64,000 bases of DNA from Planctomycetaceae bacterium (GCA_003233055.1 QIKP01000010.1:1-64000), one strand, 5' to 3'. Counted from the first letter of the stretch, positions 7,002 to 16,346 are shown. Program-made: numbers and translations. The notes: generated from the sequence alone by a model not told the origin.

Positions 7002-10000
7002 ATGATCGCCTCTTTTCTCCGCAGCCCCTTTCTTCGTAGCCTTGTCGCGCTCGTCCTGCTCTTGGCGACCTACCAAGTCTATGTCCTGACGGTGGCTCCA
7101 TGGGTCGAGCCGCCGGCCCTCAAGCGGAGCAAGGACACGATCACCGACATCCAGCGCCAAGGAAGCTACCAGGCAATCGACCGCTATCAATCGCTCCTGG
7201 CTGCCTACTTTCCCGAGGGGCATTGGTCGCTGGTCTCACCTCCCAAAGTAATCCGGATCGACCAGATGATGTTTGTCCTCAACGATTATAGCCGCCACGA
7301 TGATGGCAGCATCGATCTGGAGCAGTGCGCTATTCTCCTCCTCCCCAAAGCGTGGCAATTGGGGAACGCGCCACCGACCGAAACGATCGTTGTCGAGGCA
7401 CCCGGTGGGGCTCACCTGCAATTTGATGAAGATTTCCAGCCTGCTCGTGGGAAGATGGGGCGGATTGTGAAAGGAGAATTCCCCGGAATTATCACAATTC
7501 GGAGTGGCATGAAGAATCCGGGTCCGGAAGACGATCTCCTCATTCAGACACGCGATCTGGTGATGAACGAAACACTCATCCGCACCGAAGCGGTCGTGAA
7601 CGCCCGGATTGGTCCGAATCGTGGGAGTGGCCGAAAGATGGTCATTCGGCTCAGCCGTGACGAGCATATCAAACGGGGCCCGAGCATCAATGGCTTGCAG
7701 TCGCTCGAGATCTACGAAGAGGTCGTTCTGGAAATTCAAGCCGGGAAACTCGCCCTGCTGGGAGACGATCCCGATACGGACAAAGTGGCGAGCGACCCTC
7801 GTCGGGTTTCCTCGGCGCGACCGGTGCAGCTACCAGTCGTTCAGCCGATGGTACGGCTCACAGCCTCTCAATCGCCTCTTGCAGAGGAAGCAGGAAGCCG
7901 CTTCGAACCACCCATTCGCATTACATGCCAAGGGCGACTTCATTTCGACCTGCTGGCGTACATTGCTAGCTTCGATCAGAAGGTCGAAGTCCGGCGGATG
8001 CACTTGGAGGGGCCGTTCGATCAGCTCGATTGCAATGAACTGAGTATCCGATTTGCCGCCATTGATGACGAAGGAATTCCAATCGATTGGGAAGGGGATC
8101 CCGATGTGGCGCGCAAGCAGCGTGCCACGCTGGGCGCTTTCAAGCCGATCGCGATTACCGCAACAGGCCATCCGGTGCGGGCCGAGTCGGCGGCCGGGCA
8201 ATTGGCGGCACGGGCGCAGCGGATGCGGATCGACCTGATCGACCGGCGTTTCCGGCTGGATGGCGGCCCCGAGGTAATGCTTGCCTACGGCACGAGCGAA
8301 ATCCACGCCCCGCTTATCGAGTACGAAATGCCCCCCGAGGATTCTCCCCGATCGGTCGGGGAACTCTCCATCGCCGGGCCGGGCTGGCTCCGTGCGGTAC
8401 CCGACACCGACCGCCCTGATCGTGTGATCGATATGGCGTGGAAACGGGCCGAGGGGGTGGCTTATCCGGTCTCCCTGCGCCGGCGGCGCGGTGAACCGGT
8501 GCTGCTGCTAGCGGGCGATCCGGTGGTCGACGCCCATCGATTAGGCAAAGTGCAGGCAAAGCGAATGGAACTGCTGCTTCGCGAAGTCCCCGCCGATGGA
8601 CCAGACGGGCCGGCGTTCGAACTCAACAAGAACCCCGCCAAACTGGCCCTCCTCCCCGAGCGACTACTCGCGGCGGGGAAGGTGGTTTTTGCCTCCCCTC
8701 AACTGACCGGACGGACGCATCAGTTCGAAGCGACGTTCGAATCCTGGAAGCCGAAACGACAGGTGGAAGCAGCGGCCGCCCGGTCCCGGCGAGGAACGAC
8801 CCGGCAGGCGGACCGGGGCGACTCCCCTCCCGGTTCGCAATACGATCTCACCGCCACGCAGATTCACCTCGACCTGTCGCTCACCGGCGGACGGGCGAAA
8901 CCGATTGCGGCGACTTGTGAAGGAAATGTCGTCTTAAGAGAAAAGCCAAAGGCACGGAGCGACGAGAAACTGATGGTCGTCCAAGGCGATCGGCTTCGCA
9001 TCGAAGGGAGCAGTGGTTTCGACGATCAGGCCAAAATCACGGTCACGGGACAACCCAAACCAGGGGGGGGGGGATCGGAAGGAGCGACGATCGAAGTCCA
9101 GGGCTTGCGCCTCGTGGCGGAGCGCATTGATGCCGATCAAAGTGCCGGGAAATTCTGGATCAATGGACCAGGCCGAGTGACGATGAACCTCGATGGCGAT
9201 GTGTTGGGCCAGTCGCCTCCAGGGGAGTCGACTCCCCTGACACTCACCTGGCAAACAGGGCTCGATGTGGCAGGGCAGCGAGCAGTCGCCAAGGGACGCG
9301 TGTTGATCGAGAGCCAGCGAGGTTGGTTGCAGGCCGACCAAGCCGTTGCCCATCTCACCCGGTCGATCACCCTTCAAAAGGGTGACACCGATAAAAAAAT
9401 AGAAGTGGCACAAGTTTCCCTCGAAGGAAATGTGGTGATCGACCATCGTGGTGCGGGCGACGCAGGTCAAACTTCTCACGAAAAACTCCAGCTTCGTTCG
9501 GTCGCATGGAACCGCCTCACGGGCGACATCCAAGGAACCGGTCCAGGGGTCTTGCGGTCGGTTCGCTTGGCGGGGAAGTCGATTGGTTTTGCTGGCCTGG
9601 CGGGCGCGGGGCGGGCCGCCAGCGCGAAGCCGACGGCAAGCAGCGCTTCCCCGTTGCGGTTCCTCAGGGTCGACTTTGCCGAAGGGCTCAGTGGCAACAT
9701 CGATCAGCGAGTGCTGCGGTTCCACCGGCGCGTACGGAGCGTCTATGGACCGGTGGATGGCTGGCAACAAGAGCTGCCGCTACACGATCCCGACCGCCTC
9801 CCTCCCGACACGGTGACCCTTGGCTGCGAAACCTTGGTGGTGAATGAAGACCCTCTCGCGCCGAAATCCCACGACGCCGGAACCGTTGGGCCGATCGAAT
9901 TGCGGGCGATCGAGAACGTCGAAATCGAAGGGCGGTCGGAGAAGCAAGGTCTCTTCCAAGCCGAGGCGATTACCGCCAGCTACAGCCAGCAGAAAGACCT

Positions 10001-10211
10001 TTTCGTGTTGCGAGGCGATGGGCAACGCGATGCGGTCCTCCGGCATCGCGACCCGAAAACAGGCCAGTTCGTCGAAACCCCCGCCGGCACCATCCTTTAC
10101 TGGGCCTCCGAACCGCGAGTCCAACTTCGCGATGTTCACCGCCCGTTCGACTTCCAGCAAAACACAACGCGAAATGCCGCCCGACCGCCCGCGACTCGAC
10201 CGACCCGATGA
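7002..10211 (+). CDS. Very large LptC/LptA (OstA-fold)-like LPS export protein, candidate
   Basis: A 1069-residue protein with one N-terminal membrane anchor (LRSLVALVLLLATYQVYVLT, residues about 10-30); the rest is predicted periplasmic. The body is beta-rich, with recurring statements such as LSIRFAAIDDEG, IEYEMPPED, ATQIHLDLS, ITVTGQPKPGG, VSLEGNVVID and LFVLRGDGQRDAVL, which resemble the repeated strands of LptA/LptD-N proteins (OstA fold). Adjacency to kdsD fits LPS export. E. coli LptC and LptA are each under 200 residues, so this would be a greatly extended or fused planctomycete version. A run of eleven G at 9063-9073 lies in the coding region. The fold is inferred from pattern and context; no diagnostic catalytic motif exists for this family. 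Confidence 0.6.
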   Translation: MIASFLRSPFLRSLVALVLLLATYQVYVLTVAPWVEPPALKRSKDTITDIQRQGSYQAIDRYQSLLAAYFPEGHWSLVSPPKVIRIDQMMFVLNDYSRHDDGSIDLEQCAILLLPKAWQLGNAPPTETIVVEAPGGAHLQFDEDFQPARGKMGRIVKGEFPGIITIRSGMKNPGPEDDLLIQTRDLVMNETLIRTEAVVNARIGPNRGSGRKMVIRLSRDEHIKRGPSINGLQSLEIYEEVVLEIQAGKLALLGDDPDTDKVASDPRRVSSARPVQLPVVQPMVRLTASQSPLAEEAGSRFEPPIRITCQGRLHFDLLAYIASFDQKVEVRRMHLEGPFDQLDCNELSIRFAAIDDEGIPIDWEGDPDVARKQRATLGAFKPIAITATGHPVRAESAAGQLAARAQRMRIDLIDRRFRLDGGPEVMLAYGTSEIHAPLIEYEMPPEDSPRSVGELSIAGPGWLRAVPDTDRPDRVIDMAWKRAEGVAYPVSLRRRRGEPVLLLAGDPVVDAHRLGKVQAKRMELLLREVPADGPDGPAFELNKNPAKLALLPERLLAAGKVVFASPQLTGRTHQFEATFESWKPKRQVEAAAARSRRGTTRQADRGDSPPGSQYDLTATQIHLDLSLTGGRAKPIAATCEGNVVLREKPKARSDEKLMVVQGDRLRIEGSSGFDDQAKITVTGQPKPGGGGSEGATIEVQGLRLVAERIDADQSAGKFWINGPGRVTMNLDGDVLGQSPPGESTPLTLTWQTGLDVAGQRAVAKGRVLIESQRGWLQADQAVAHLTRSITLQKGDTDKKIEVAQVSLEGNVVIDHRGAGDAGQTSHEKLQLRSVAWNRLTGDIQGTGPGVLRSVRLAGKSIGFAGLAGAGRAASAKPTASSASPLRFLRVDFAEGLSGNIDQRVLRFHRRVRSVYGPVDGWQQELPLHDPDRLPPDTVTLGCETLVVNEDPLAPKSHDAGTVGPIELRAIENVEIEGRSEKQGLFQAEAITASYSQQKDLFVLRGDGQRDAVLRHRDPKTGQFVETPAGTILYWASEPRVQLRDVHRPFDFQQNTTRNAARPPATRPTR

Positions 10212-10229
10212 GCCCGCCCGCCGAATTTT

Positions 10230-11579
10230 CTATTTCAACGAGCTGCGATGCATCGCGAGGTTCTTTTGCTCTTGGTCGTAGTCGAGCCCGAGGCGCTGGC
10301 TCCACGATTGCGGCGAGATCAGGCCATTCGCATGGGCAATCTCCCAGACGCGGGCGTCGCGCAGCGCGTCGCGGGCAACCAGCGGGGGGGCGGTGATTTG
10401 GATATCGACCAAATCCTGGACGTTGGTTGGCAGCCGCCCCGCAGCGACGGCGTTCTTCACCACGCGCCACATCACGTTACAATCGGCCCGCTGGAGCGAT
10501 GCTTGTAGTCGCTCAAACATCCGCACGGCCGGGCCTTCCGCCACCATCGTCGAGGCGAAGTTGGCGTTCGAGGCGTCGGACGTGAACATAAACTCCGGCA
10601 TCACGAGCCGGGCCGCGATCGCGCGCAGTTCCGCTTGCAGGATGGTGACAAACGCTTGGGCGTCGACACCGGTCGCGGGGAAGTCGTACTCGATGCCAGC
10701 CGGCGCGTCGAGAATCGTTCCCGGACCGTACCGCGTGAGCTGATGGATTTGGCCGTTCGACTGCGTGGCATGCTGGTCGGCACTGCCAGCGACAAACTGC
10801 TCGACGCCGCTTCGCGTGGCCGAACGGTGCTTGCGAATCAACGCGATTGCCGACTGAATCTCGGCCACCACGCTCATGTTGCGAAGCAGCTTCTCGGCGC
10901 GGCGCAAGTTGTTGCGAACGGGCGTGTAGAGCGGCAGGCCTCGCTTGACGTTCCGATCGACATTCGCCCGGCGATGCTGAATCTCCACAGCATCGGTCCA
11001 CTCCCCGTCAATGTAGTAGCCAAGAGCCGTTTCGACGTCGTGCGGCTCGGTGACGATGCCAAAGCTGGCTGCGGGGTTGCCCCGCTCGTGGTCGGGCGTC
11101 GCGATCTGTTCCGGCTCGACGAATCGGACACGGGTTGTGCCGTCTCGACCAGCGAAGAACCGCAAAAAGGCCTCGCCGTCGCGGTCTTGCCGGCGGACAA
11201 TCTCCTGCTGGCGGTCATGCCAGTTGTTCTCGAAAAGAAAATCGTCAAGGACCCGTTGTACTTCACCTGCCAACGTATCGGGGGCCTCGGTCCGCTTGCG
11301 AACGACGGCGCTGTAGCTGTGTCCCGGACCGACGATGTAGCTGGTCCGATTCTCCACCCCGTTGATGGCAAATTCGTTCTCGAAGTGGAGTTGGCGGCAT
11401 TGCTGGCGAATGTCGGCGAGACGTTCGGCGGCCATCGGGGAAGCCCCTCTTTCACCAACTTCGTTCCACAACTGGCCATCGGTGCCCGCAAACGCTTCGC
11501 GAGGATCTACGAAGTCGGCGAGGAGCGAGTTAAAAGCCTCGGTAAGGCGGGTTTCGATCTCGTTCGGGGAGGTATTCAT
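10230..11579 (-). CDS. Phage portal protein
   Basis: A 449-residue protein resembling phage portal subunits, the dodecameric ring through which DNA is packaged. Supporting features are an N-terminal helical region and the sequence FVEPEQIATPDHERGNPAAS, then ETALGYYIDGEW and a stem/clip-like region (IRKHRSATRSGVEQFVAGSA). The C-terminal part contains LRAIAARLVMPEFMFTSDAS followed by NANFASTMVAEGPAVRMFER; the 'RLGMPEFMxTSDASNANxAS' pattern is typical of portals. It is the last gene of the minus-strand phage-like block and follows the terminase by 88 bases. AGGAA precedes the ATG. It converges with the LPS-export-like gene, whose stop is 18 bases away. Intact; no frameshift. Confidence 0.85.
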   Translation of the reverse strand: MNTSPNEIETRLTEAFNSLLADFVDPREAFAGTDGQLWNEVGERGASPMAAERLADIRQQCRQLHFENEFAINGVENRTSYIVGPGHSYSAVVRKRTEAPDTLAGEVQRVLDDFLFENNWHDRQQEIVRRQDRDGEAFLRFFAGRDGTTRVRFVEPEQIATPDHERGNPAASFGIVTEPHDVETALGYYIDGEWTDAVEIQHRRANVDRNVKRGLPLYTPVRNNLRRAEKLLRNMSVVAEIQSAIALIRKHRSATRSGVEQFVAGSADQHATQSNGQIHQLTRYGPGTILDAPAGIEYDFPATGVDAQAFVTILQAELRAIAARLVMPEFMFTSDASNANFASTMVAEGPAVRMFERLQASLQRADCNVMWRVVKNAVAAGRLPTNVQDLVDIQITAPPLVARDALRDARVWEIAHANGLISPQSWSQRLGLDYDQEQKNLAMHRSSLK

Positions 11580-11667
11580 GAAAGGGGGTTCCTGTTACTG
11601 AAAGAAACGCGAGGGGGATTGAGTGAAACGTCGACAACGGGGGGAGCCATCCCTAACTTTGAAAACA

Positions 11668-13308
11668 CTACCCAACGTGCAAATGGTCTCCCAATCCGTC
11701 GTCCGGTTGGTGGCGGGATTGCCAGTCGCTCTCGGCCAAACGGAGCGCCATCTCCAAGGCGTCGGGGCCATCGTCGTGGGCACCGCCCGGAAAATCGCGG
11801 AGTTGGTCGACGAGAAGATTCGTGGAGGCACTCTGCCGTCGAAACCGGAGCCGACGCTGGGACAGGTAGGGCCCGAGGCGACGGATTCGCATTTGTTTAT
11901 TGGTGGTGTTGTTGATTCCAGCCGGACGCAGATCCAGCAGACCCTGACGGCGAAATTCCGCGAGGAATTCGTCCGCGAGAAGTTCCTGCCATTGATTCGA
12001 CTCGACACCAAAAACCGTTGGGCGAAAGCGCTGGCAAATCGCCACGCCGTCGGTGACCATCTGCGGCGTCGGGCGGCGCGCGAGGTCTGCCTCGACGTAA
12101 AGCAACCCATTCGCATCGACGCCGAGCATCACAAAGGCTGAATAGTCCCCTCGCGCTGCATCGCCTCCTTTGCTCGGGTCGAGCGCCAGCGTCCGGAGAA
12201 CGAGGTGGCTCGGCCACTCATCGAACCAAATGTGTGGCTCGAAGTAAGACTCCGGCCATTCGCAACGGTCGGGGTCGACGGGCGACCCCTGCTTCTCTCG
12301 CTCGAAGGCTGTCCGCCCGCTCTCGACCCGCATCGCCATGAGTCGGTAGAGGTCTTCGACCTCGGGCCAAAGCAGCTCGGCTCCATGGTCCATTTCGGCT
12401 TGATGCTTTTCGTAAAACGCGCGCGCCTTTTCCGTCGCGTCGGGGAGTTCGGCTTCGCAGTAAAGGTCTTCCCACTCCTGCCAGAGGTCGTCGTGGTCGG
12501 GCCATTTCTCGATCGCTCGGAAGAGCTTCGATTGCCAGCCTGGCGTTGCCAGGAGCTGCATCGCCAAGGCGTCGCGATGGAGTGCGGTCGCCAGGTTGAG
12601 GATGTGGGTCGCGTGGGTCCCTGCCTTGAGGAGCGTGCCGTGAAACCACCGATCGGTCGATTCACGTTGCAGGGCCGACGCGATGTGGGAATCGTTTTGT
12701 ACGTCGTCGCAAACGATGAGCGTCGGGCGATGGGCTCGCCGCCGCCGGCCACGAATCCGCTGCCCCGTGCCAAACGCCTCGATAGCGATGCCGTTTGGCA
12801 GTTCGATGGCCGAGTTTCGCCAGCGGGGGCCCCGGCCGCACGACTCCGGATAAGCCTCGGCCAACCGGCGGTTACCGATAAGTTCCGACTTGATGTTTTC
12901 CAGGTGGATCTGAGCTTGCTGTCGCGTGTCGGAGACAATCCAGATGTAGGGTTCCCACCCTTCGCACGCTGCACGCAAGACATACGCCAACGTGCCGACG
13001 GTCGACTTCGCTCCGCCGCGCGGGCCGATGACATTCAGCTTGACCCCAGACTGGCGATGCGGCTCGCGGAGGGCGTGGAGTTGGTCCGACAACCATTGGT
13101 GCATGGCCGAGGGAGGCTGCGTGAAATGGTCGGGCAAAAACTCCCGCCCCCACGCCAGAAGGTCGAGATCTTGCCTCGCCCTCGGTGCATTCGGCCTCTC
13201 TTGGTTGCTCAACGCGCGGTGAAGCTCTCTCGCTAATCGCCGAACCGCCGAGAGAGGCATTTCCCAACGCATCGAAGCGGAGTGCCATTGGAGTGGTAGA
13301 AAGGGCAT
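11668..13308 (-). CDS. terL: Phage terminase large subunit (TerL)
   Basis: The motor ATPase and nuclease that packages DNA into phage procapsids. The ATPase domain has Walker A GPRGGAKST at residues 95-103, the adenine/motif II stretch YIWIVSDTRQQAQIHLENIK and Walker B PTLIVCDDVQN at about 195-205. A helical linker (WQEWEDLYCEAELPDATEKA) leads to an RNase H-like nuclease domain with LALDPSKGGDAARGDYSAFV, FGVESNQW and the terminal acid motif DDGPDALEMALRLAE. Length of 546 residues is normal. The start at 13308 has no SD; an in-frame ATG at 13260 preceded by TGGGAA is an alternative. All catalytic acids appear present, so the protein should be functional. Confidence 0.9.
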   Translation of the reverse strand: MPFLPLQWHSASMRWEMPLSAVRRLARELHRALSNQERPNAPRARQDLDLLAWGREFLPDHFTQPPSAMHQWLSDQLHALREPHRQSGVKLNVIGPRGGAKSTVGTLAYVLRAACEGWEPYIWIVSDTRQQAQIHLENIKSELIGNRRLAEAYPESCGRGPRWRNSAIELPNGIAIEAFGTGQRIRGRRRRAHRPTLIVCDDVQNDSHIASALQRESTDRWFHGTLLKAGTHATHILNLATALHRDALAMQLLATPGWQSKLFRAIEKWPDHDDLWQEWEDLYCEAELPDATEKARAFYEKHQAEMDHGAELLWPEVEDLYRLMAMRVESGRTAFEREKQGSPVDPDRCEWPESYFEPHIWFDEWPSHLVLRTLALDPSKGGDAARGDYSAFVMLGVDANGLLYVEADLARRPTPQMVTDGVAICQRFRPTVFGVESNQWQELLADEFLAEFRRQGLLDLRPAGINNTTNKQMRIRRLGPYLSQRRLRFRRQSASTNLLVDQLRDFPGGAHDDGPDALEMALRLAESDWQSRHQPDDGLGDHLHVG

Positions 13309-13359
13309 AAGAACGAAGGGGGACAGGAGACGGGACTAGAGAAAGCGATCAAGGAATCA

Positions 13360-14493
13360 CTAGCGACTAATAAACTCAAACGACACGACCGCCCTGCCTG
13401 CCGAGCTACGGTATTTTCTAAACGCTTTAGAAGTACTCCGGGCTTGGCCTGTTTTCTTGACGCTGGTGGCTTTCCAAAGGGGGGAGCGTCGGCAGTGGTG
13501 AATCAGCGATGGATGACTGCTGGTGAGGCTCACCCGGTGCCCTCGCTCCCGGTGAATGCTTGCGACCGCCGCGAGCGATTTCATGCCAATGCCGATGCCC
13601 TGATAGTCGGGCAGCGTGACAACGCGGGTAAATCGCCGCCGACCTCGCCGAAGAAATACCGGCATCGTCGCGCAAAATGCGACCGGTTCGCCATTCCAGG
13701 TAGTGAGGTAACACTCTGCCTGCGGCGCAAGCGACGCGGTCAGATAGTGATGACGCGCAAAGAGTTGCCACGCTTCCAATTTTGTGCGATAGACTTCCAA
13801 CTTGATCGGCGGTCGCCGAAGACGCCTCCGGGTGAGAGTGCCTGTTGCCATGTCCAGCACCCAGTCAGCTTCGAGCCACTCGGCCACATCGTAGTGGCAG
13901 GTGACCGCCACGAACCGGCAGGCGACGCGACCCTTGCGAATCGCTCCGGCAATCGCTGCCGAGCAAACCTTCGCCACGTTTCGATCGACGACGCTGGTGA
14001 ATTCATCGAAGACCACCGTGGGGCGAGGAGAGGGAGGGCTGGTGGCGGAGGAGGGGTCGGATTCCGAATTCCGAAGGCCGCGATCTCCCTTCGATAACGC
14101 TCGCGCCAGGTCGCACCGAAACTGCTCGCCGTTCGATAGCACCCGATACGGCTTGACCCACGACGGAGGCGAGCTAAAACCGACCGCCGTGAAGAGTTCC
14201 GTTACTTGCCGAACGGACAAGTCATCGAAACAGTCGATCACCGCCTTCTCGTCAGGCCAGTCGGTCGCTTGATAGAGCTCGGTCGCAAAGGCCTCGCGGG
14301 CGATGCTGCTCTTGCCACTCCCCGACGGACCGACGATCAGCCCAACTTGCCAAGGCTCGTCGTCCCCCGGCAGGTCGACTTCAAAGGTCTCGCTCATTTT
14401 CTCCTTGAGCGGTACGTCAAACATGCCAGCAATTTGCTGGACCCGGAAAGAATCGTAGACGGGACAGGTGAGCTTCACTTGTACGGATGGCAT
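13360..14493 (-). CDS. ABC-type ATPase fused to a GNAT (Mom-like) acyltransferase domain
   Basis: A 377-residue two-domain protein. The N-terminal half is a soluble ABC ATPase: Walker A GPSGSGKSS at 55-63, a signature-like LSNGEQFRCDLARAL at about 119-133 and Walker B TVVFDEFTSVVD at about 159-170, then an H-loop-like VAVTCHYDVAEWLEADWVLD. There are no membrane segments, so it is not a transporter. The C-terminal half has GNAT features: FCATMPVF, TRVVTLPDYQGIGIGMKSLA with the acyl-CoA loop QGIGIG, and LTSSHPSL. This version resembles phage Mu Mom-type DNA-modifying acyltransferases as I recall them. GAGGAG precedes the ATG at 14493, preferred over a TTG at 14526. It lies between a ParB-like gene and terL, which suggests a role in DNA marking or packaging. 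Substrate unknown. Confidence 0.75.
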   Translation of the reverse strand: MPSVQVKLTCPVYDSFRVQQIAGMFDVPLKEKMSETFEVDLPGDDEPWQVGLIVGPSGSGKSSIAREAFATELYQATDWPDEKAVIDCFDDLSVRQVTELFTAVGFSSPPSWVKPYRVLSNGEQFRCDLARALSKGDRGLRNSESDPSSATSPPSPRPTVVFDEFTSVVDRNVAKVCSAAIAGAIRKGRVACRFVAVTCHYDVAEWLEADWVLDMATGTLTRRRLRRPPIKLEVYRTKLEAWQLFARHHYLTASLAPQAECYLTTWNGEPVAFCATMPVFLRRGRRRFTRVVTLPDYQGIGIGMKSLAAVASIHRERGHRVSLTSSHPSLIHHCRRSPLWKATSVKKTGQARSTSKAFRKYRSSAGRAVVSFEFISR

Positions 14494-14565
14494 TGGCGGG
14501 GGCTCCTCGGCGATCGATAAAGGCAAACGACAGACAATGAATCGACTCTTTCACTCCTCGTTGAG

Positions 14566-15129
14566 TTACAACGTCAGCACGCGGCACTTGAATCCTTCGC
14601 CACGCATTCGTTCGAAAAGATGCTGCTGCTCCGACTCGTCTTGGCATTCGATCACCACTTGATGGAGCGCCGGGATGTCGACTTCCGGAGAGTCGTCAGG
14701 GCCGTTAATTGGCGCAAAGTCGGGGACCGTTTGCTTCGCCAGGTCGTCAAGCAACTGGCGGACGGCATCGCTCTCAGTTTCTGCCTCGGCAAGCAGGCTA
14801 TGGAGGGCGTCTTCCTCGATGCCGGCCATGGCGGCGAGCGGGTCGTGTGTGAGCAATACCTTGTCGGCTTCTTCGTCCGTGAGATCGACGACCAGCACCG
14901 GCACCATCCCGTCAGCCATCGTTTCCGCCCGCAAATGGCCGTCGATGAGTTGCAGGGAACCATCGTTGAGTTCGCGAACCAGCAGCGCGTCGGCAAAGCC
15001 AATCTCAGCGAGCACCCCACGCAGCGCGTCTTGCTGCGCTGCCGGATGGGTCCGCCAATTACGAGGGTGCGGCTTGAGGTCGCTCGCCTTGACTCGGCGA
15101 AGCTCTTGGACTCGGTCGTTGATTTGCAT
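14566..15129 (-). CDS. ParB N-terminal-like (ParBc) domain protein
   Basis: A 187-residue protein with a ParB/Srx-like domain: VKASDLKPHPRNWRTHPAAQ, then IGFADALLVRELNDGSLQLI and the signature DGHLRAETM. It lacks the helix-turn-helix and dimerisation domains of chromosomal ParB, so it is not a partition protein. Phage-borne ParBc proteins commonly sit beside DNA modification genes, which fits the ABC-GNAT gene 72 bases downstream. The C-terminal part (LHQVVIECQDESEQQHLFER) resembles the tail seen in phage ParBc proteins near methyltransferases. Possible roles are CTP-dependent DNA clamp, nuclease or specificity factor; the sequence does not decide. Confidence 0.8.
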   Translation of the reverse strand: MQINDRVQELRRVKASDLKPHPRNWRTHPAAQQDALRGVLAEIGFADALLVRELNDGSLQLIDGHLRAETMADGMVPVLVVDLTDEEADKVLLTHDPLAAMAGIEEDALHSLLAEAETESDAVRQLLDDLAKQTVPDFAPINGPDDSPEVDIPALHQVVIECQDESEQQHLFERMRGEGFKCRVLTL

Positions 15130-15190
15130 GGGAGGAGTGCATTGGGGGTTCGGGGAAAGGAGACGTACCGCAGCGTTTCCCGGAGCGAGG

Positions 15191-15442
15191 TCATTCGATC
15201 CGTGTCGCGAGTCGAGTCACGTCGTTCCGGAGCGCGTCGACCTTACCGGTGAGCCGATCGATCTGCAGGCTGCTTCGTTCAAAGCGTGATTCGAGAACTT
15301 TCATGCGTGGTTCGAGCCCTTGGACTTGCCAACTGAGCAAGAACCCCTGCCCCACAAATCCGAGGAGGAGCACAAAGACGCCCGCCGCTCCCCATCGAAA
15401 GAGCATCGCCTGCACACGTTGTTCGTAGTCGTCGAGTGTCAT
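15191..15442 (-). CDS. Small membrane protein with coiled coil (holin- or spanin-like)
   Basis: An 83-residue protein with one membrane helix (WGAAGVFVLLLGFVGQGFLL, about residues 17-36) followed by a heptad-patterned helix (LEPRMKVLESRFERSSLQID, then RLTGKVDALRNDVTRLATRI). That layout occurs in phage hemolysin XhlA-like, holin-accessory and spanin proteins. Its position within the phage-like block supports such a role but nothing is diagnostic. There is no signal cleavage site. Confidence 0.65.
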   Translation of the reverse strand: MTLDDYEQRVQAMLFRWGAAGVFVLLLGFVGQGFLLSWQVQGLEPRMKVLESRFERSSLQIDRLTGKVDALRNDVTRLATRIE

Positions 15443-15509
15443 GGAAAAGGTCGAGGGACTAGAGACGGGAGAGGGGCGCTAATAGCTTCGTTTGCGTCGT
15501 CGCGTAGCC

Positions 15510-16346
15510 TTACGGTCTCGGTGCTGGTGGAATCACCGGTGCCGCCGAAGAACCGCCGCCACGACGTGTGGGGCCAACGGTCGAATCCGTCCGTAAATCC
15601 GTGTAAAGGTTCGTCAAATTCGTTGGCCAGGGCGCGAGGTCTGCCGGTAGCTGCGTCACGGGGATTCCCTCGGCGAGTAGCTCCAGTCGGTCTTCGGTGA
15701 GCACCCGGTCGAGGCGGGGCACCGTGTCGACCATCTCCGTGGCGGTGAAAAATTCCTGAGGGTTGTAGGCGTCAAAATCGGCGTCGGTGAGCGTGAAACC
15801 GTCAGCCATCGCTTCCGTTCGTGGTTTCCCAAAAAGTTCGATCGCCATGTTGGCGTAGATGCGACGGATGTACTGACCGACTTGGCCGGCGAATGCGGTC
15901 GAAATCTCCATTTCCTTCCGGTTCTCGGTATGCTGCATCGCCTCGGCAAGCGAGATCAGCACCAGCTCGCCCCATCGCCGCATGAAAGGGTTGCGCACTT
16001 TAAAGAGAGGCACCGGAAAGACACGAAAGACTTCGCCCGCCGGCCGAACATGCTGCACTTCCATATTCCGCTCCCCCGAGGGGACCGCCCGCCCTGCAAG
16101 GACGTTCGCCGCGCGGAGATAGAGCTTATGGATCCTTTCAAGCGTGTTTCGCGATGGTGGAATCCGAAGATCGACATCTTCATGGTGCATCAAGTGAAAC
16201 AGGTTGCGGCCGACAAGCTGTGTCCAATCAAGGATGGTCGGGTTGAGGCTTCCTACGTCGTTCGACCAGTTGGGAACGGCATAGCCGGCGTCGCCAAAGA
16301 GGCCAACGTTGTAGTGAAGGATCGCGTCTGTATTGGTAATGGGCAT
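15510..16346 (-). CDS. Unknown protein of the phage-like block (possible structural protein)
   Basis: A 278-residue protein without signal peptide or membrane segment and without a recognised domain. It starts MPITNTDAILHYNVGLFGDA. It has a mixed central part (VFRVFPVPLFKVRNPFMRRW, then GELVLISLAEAMQHTENRKE) and a Pro/Gly-rich C-terminal tail. Position in the block and size are compatible with a capsid or other virion protein, but no HK97-type motif is visible. It is intact and codon use matches its neighbours. Function unknown. Confidence 0.7.
   Translation of the reverse strand: MPITNTDAILHYNVGLFGDAGYAVPNWSNDVGSLNPTILDWTQLVGRNLFHLMHHEDVDLRIPPSRNTLERIHKLYLRAANVLAGRAVPSGERNMEVQHVRPAGEVFRVFPVPLFKVRNPFMRRWGELVLISLAEAMQHTENRKEMEISTAFAGQVGQYIRRIYANMAIELFGKPRTEAMADGFTLTDADFDAYNPQEFFTATEMVDTVPRLDRVLTEDRLELLAEGIPVTQLPADLAPWPTNLTNLYTDLRTDSTVGPTRRGGGSSAAPVIPPAPRP

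Noticed and set aside
10635-11915. Open frame of 426 codons on the plus strand, antisense to the portal gene
   Set aside because: It mirrors the portal codons on the opposite strand, has low-complexity Arg/Gly-rich translation and no domain; the portal frame has clear family motifs.
12205-13236. Open frame of 343 codons on the plus strand, antisense to terL
   Set aside because: A high-GC shadow; the minus-strand frame has Walker and nuclease motifs.
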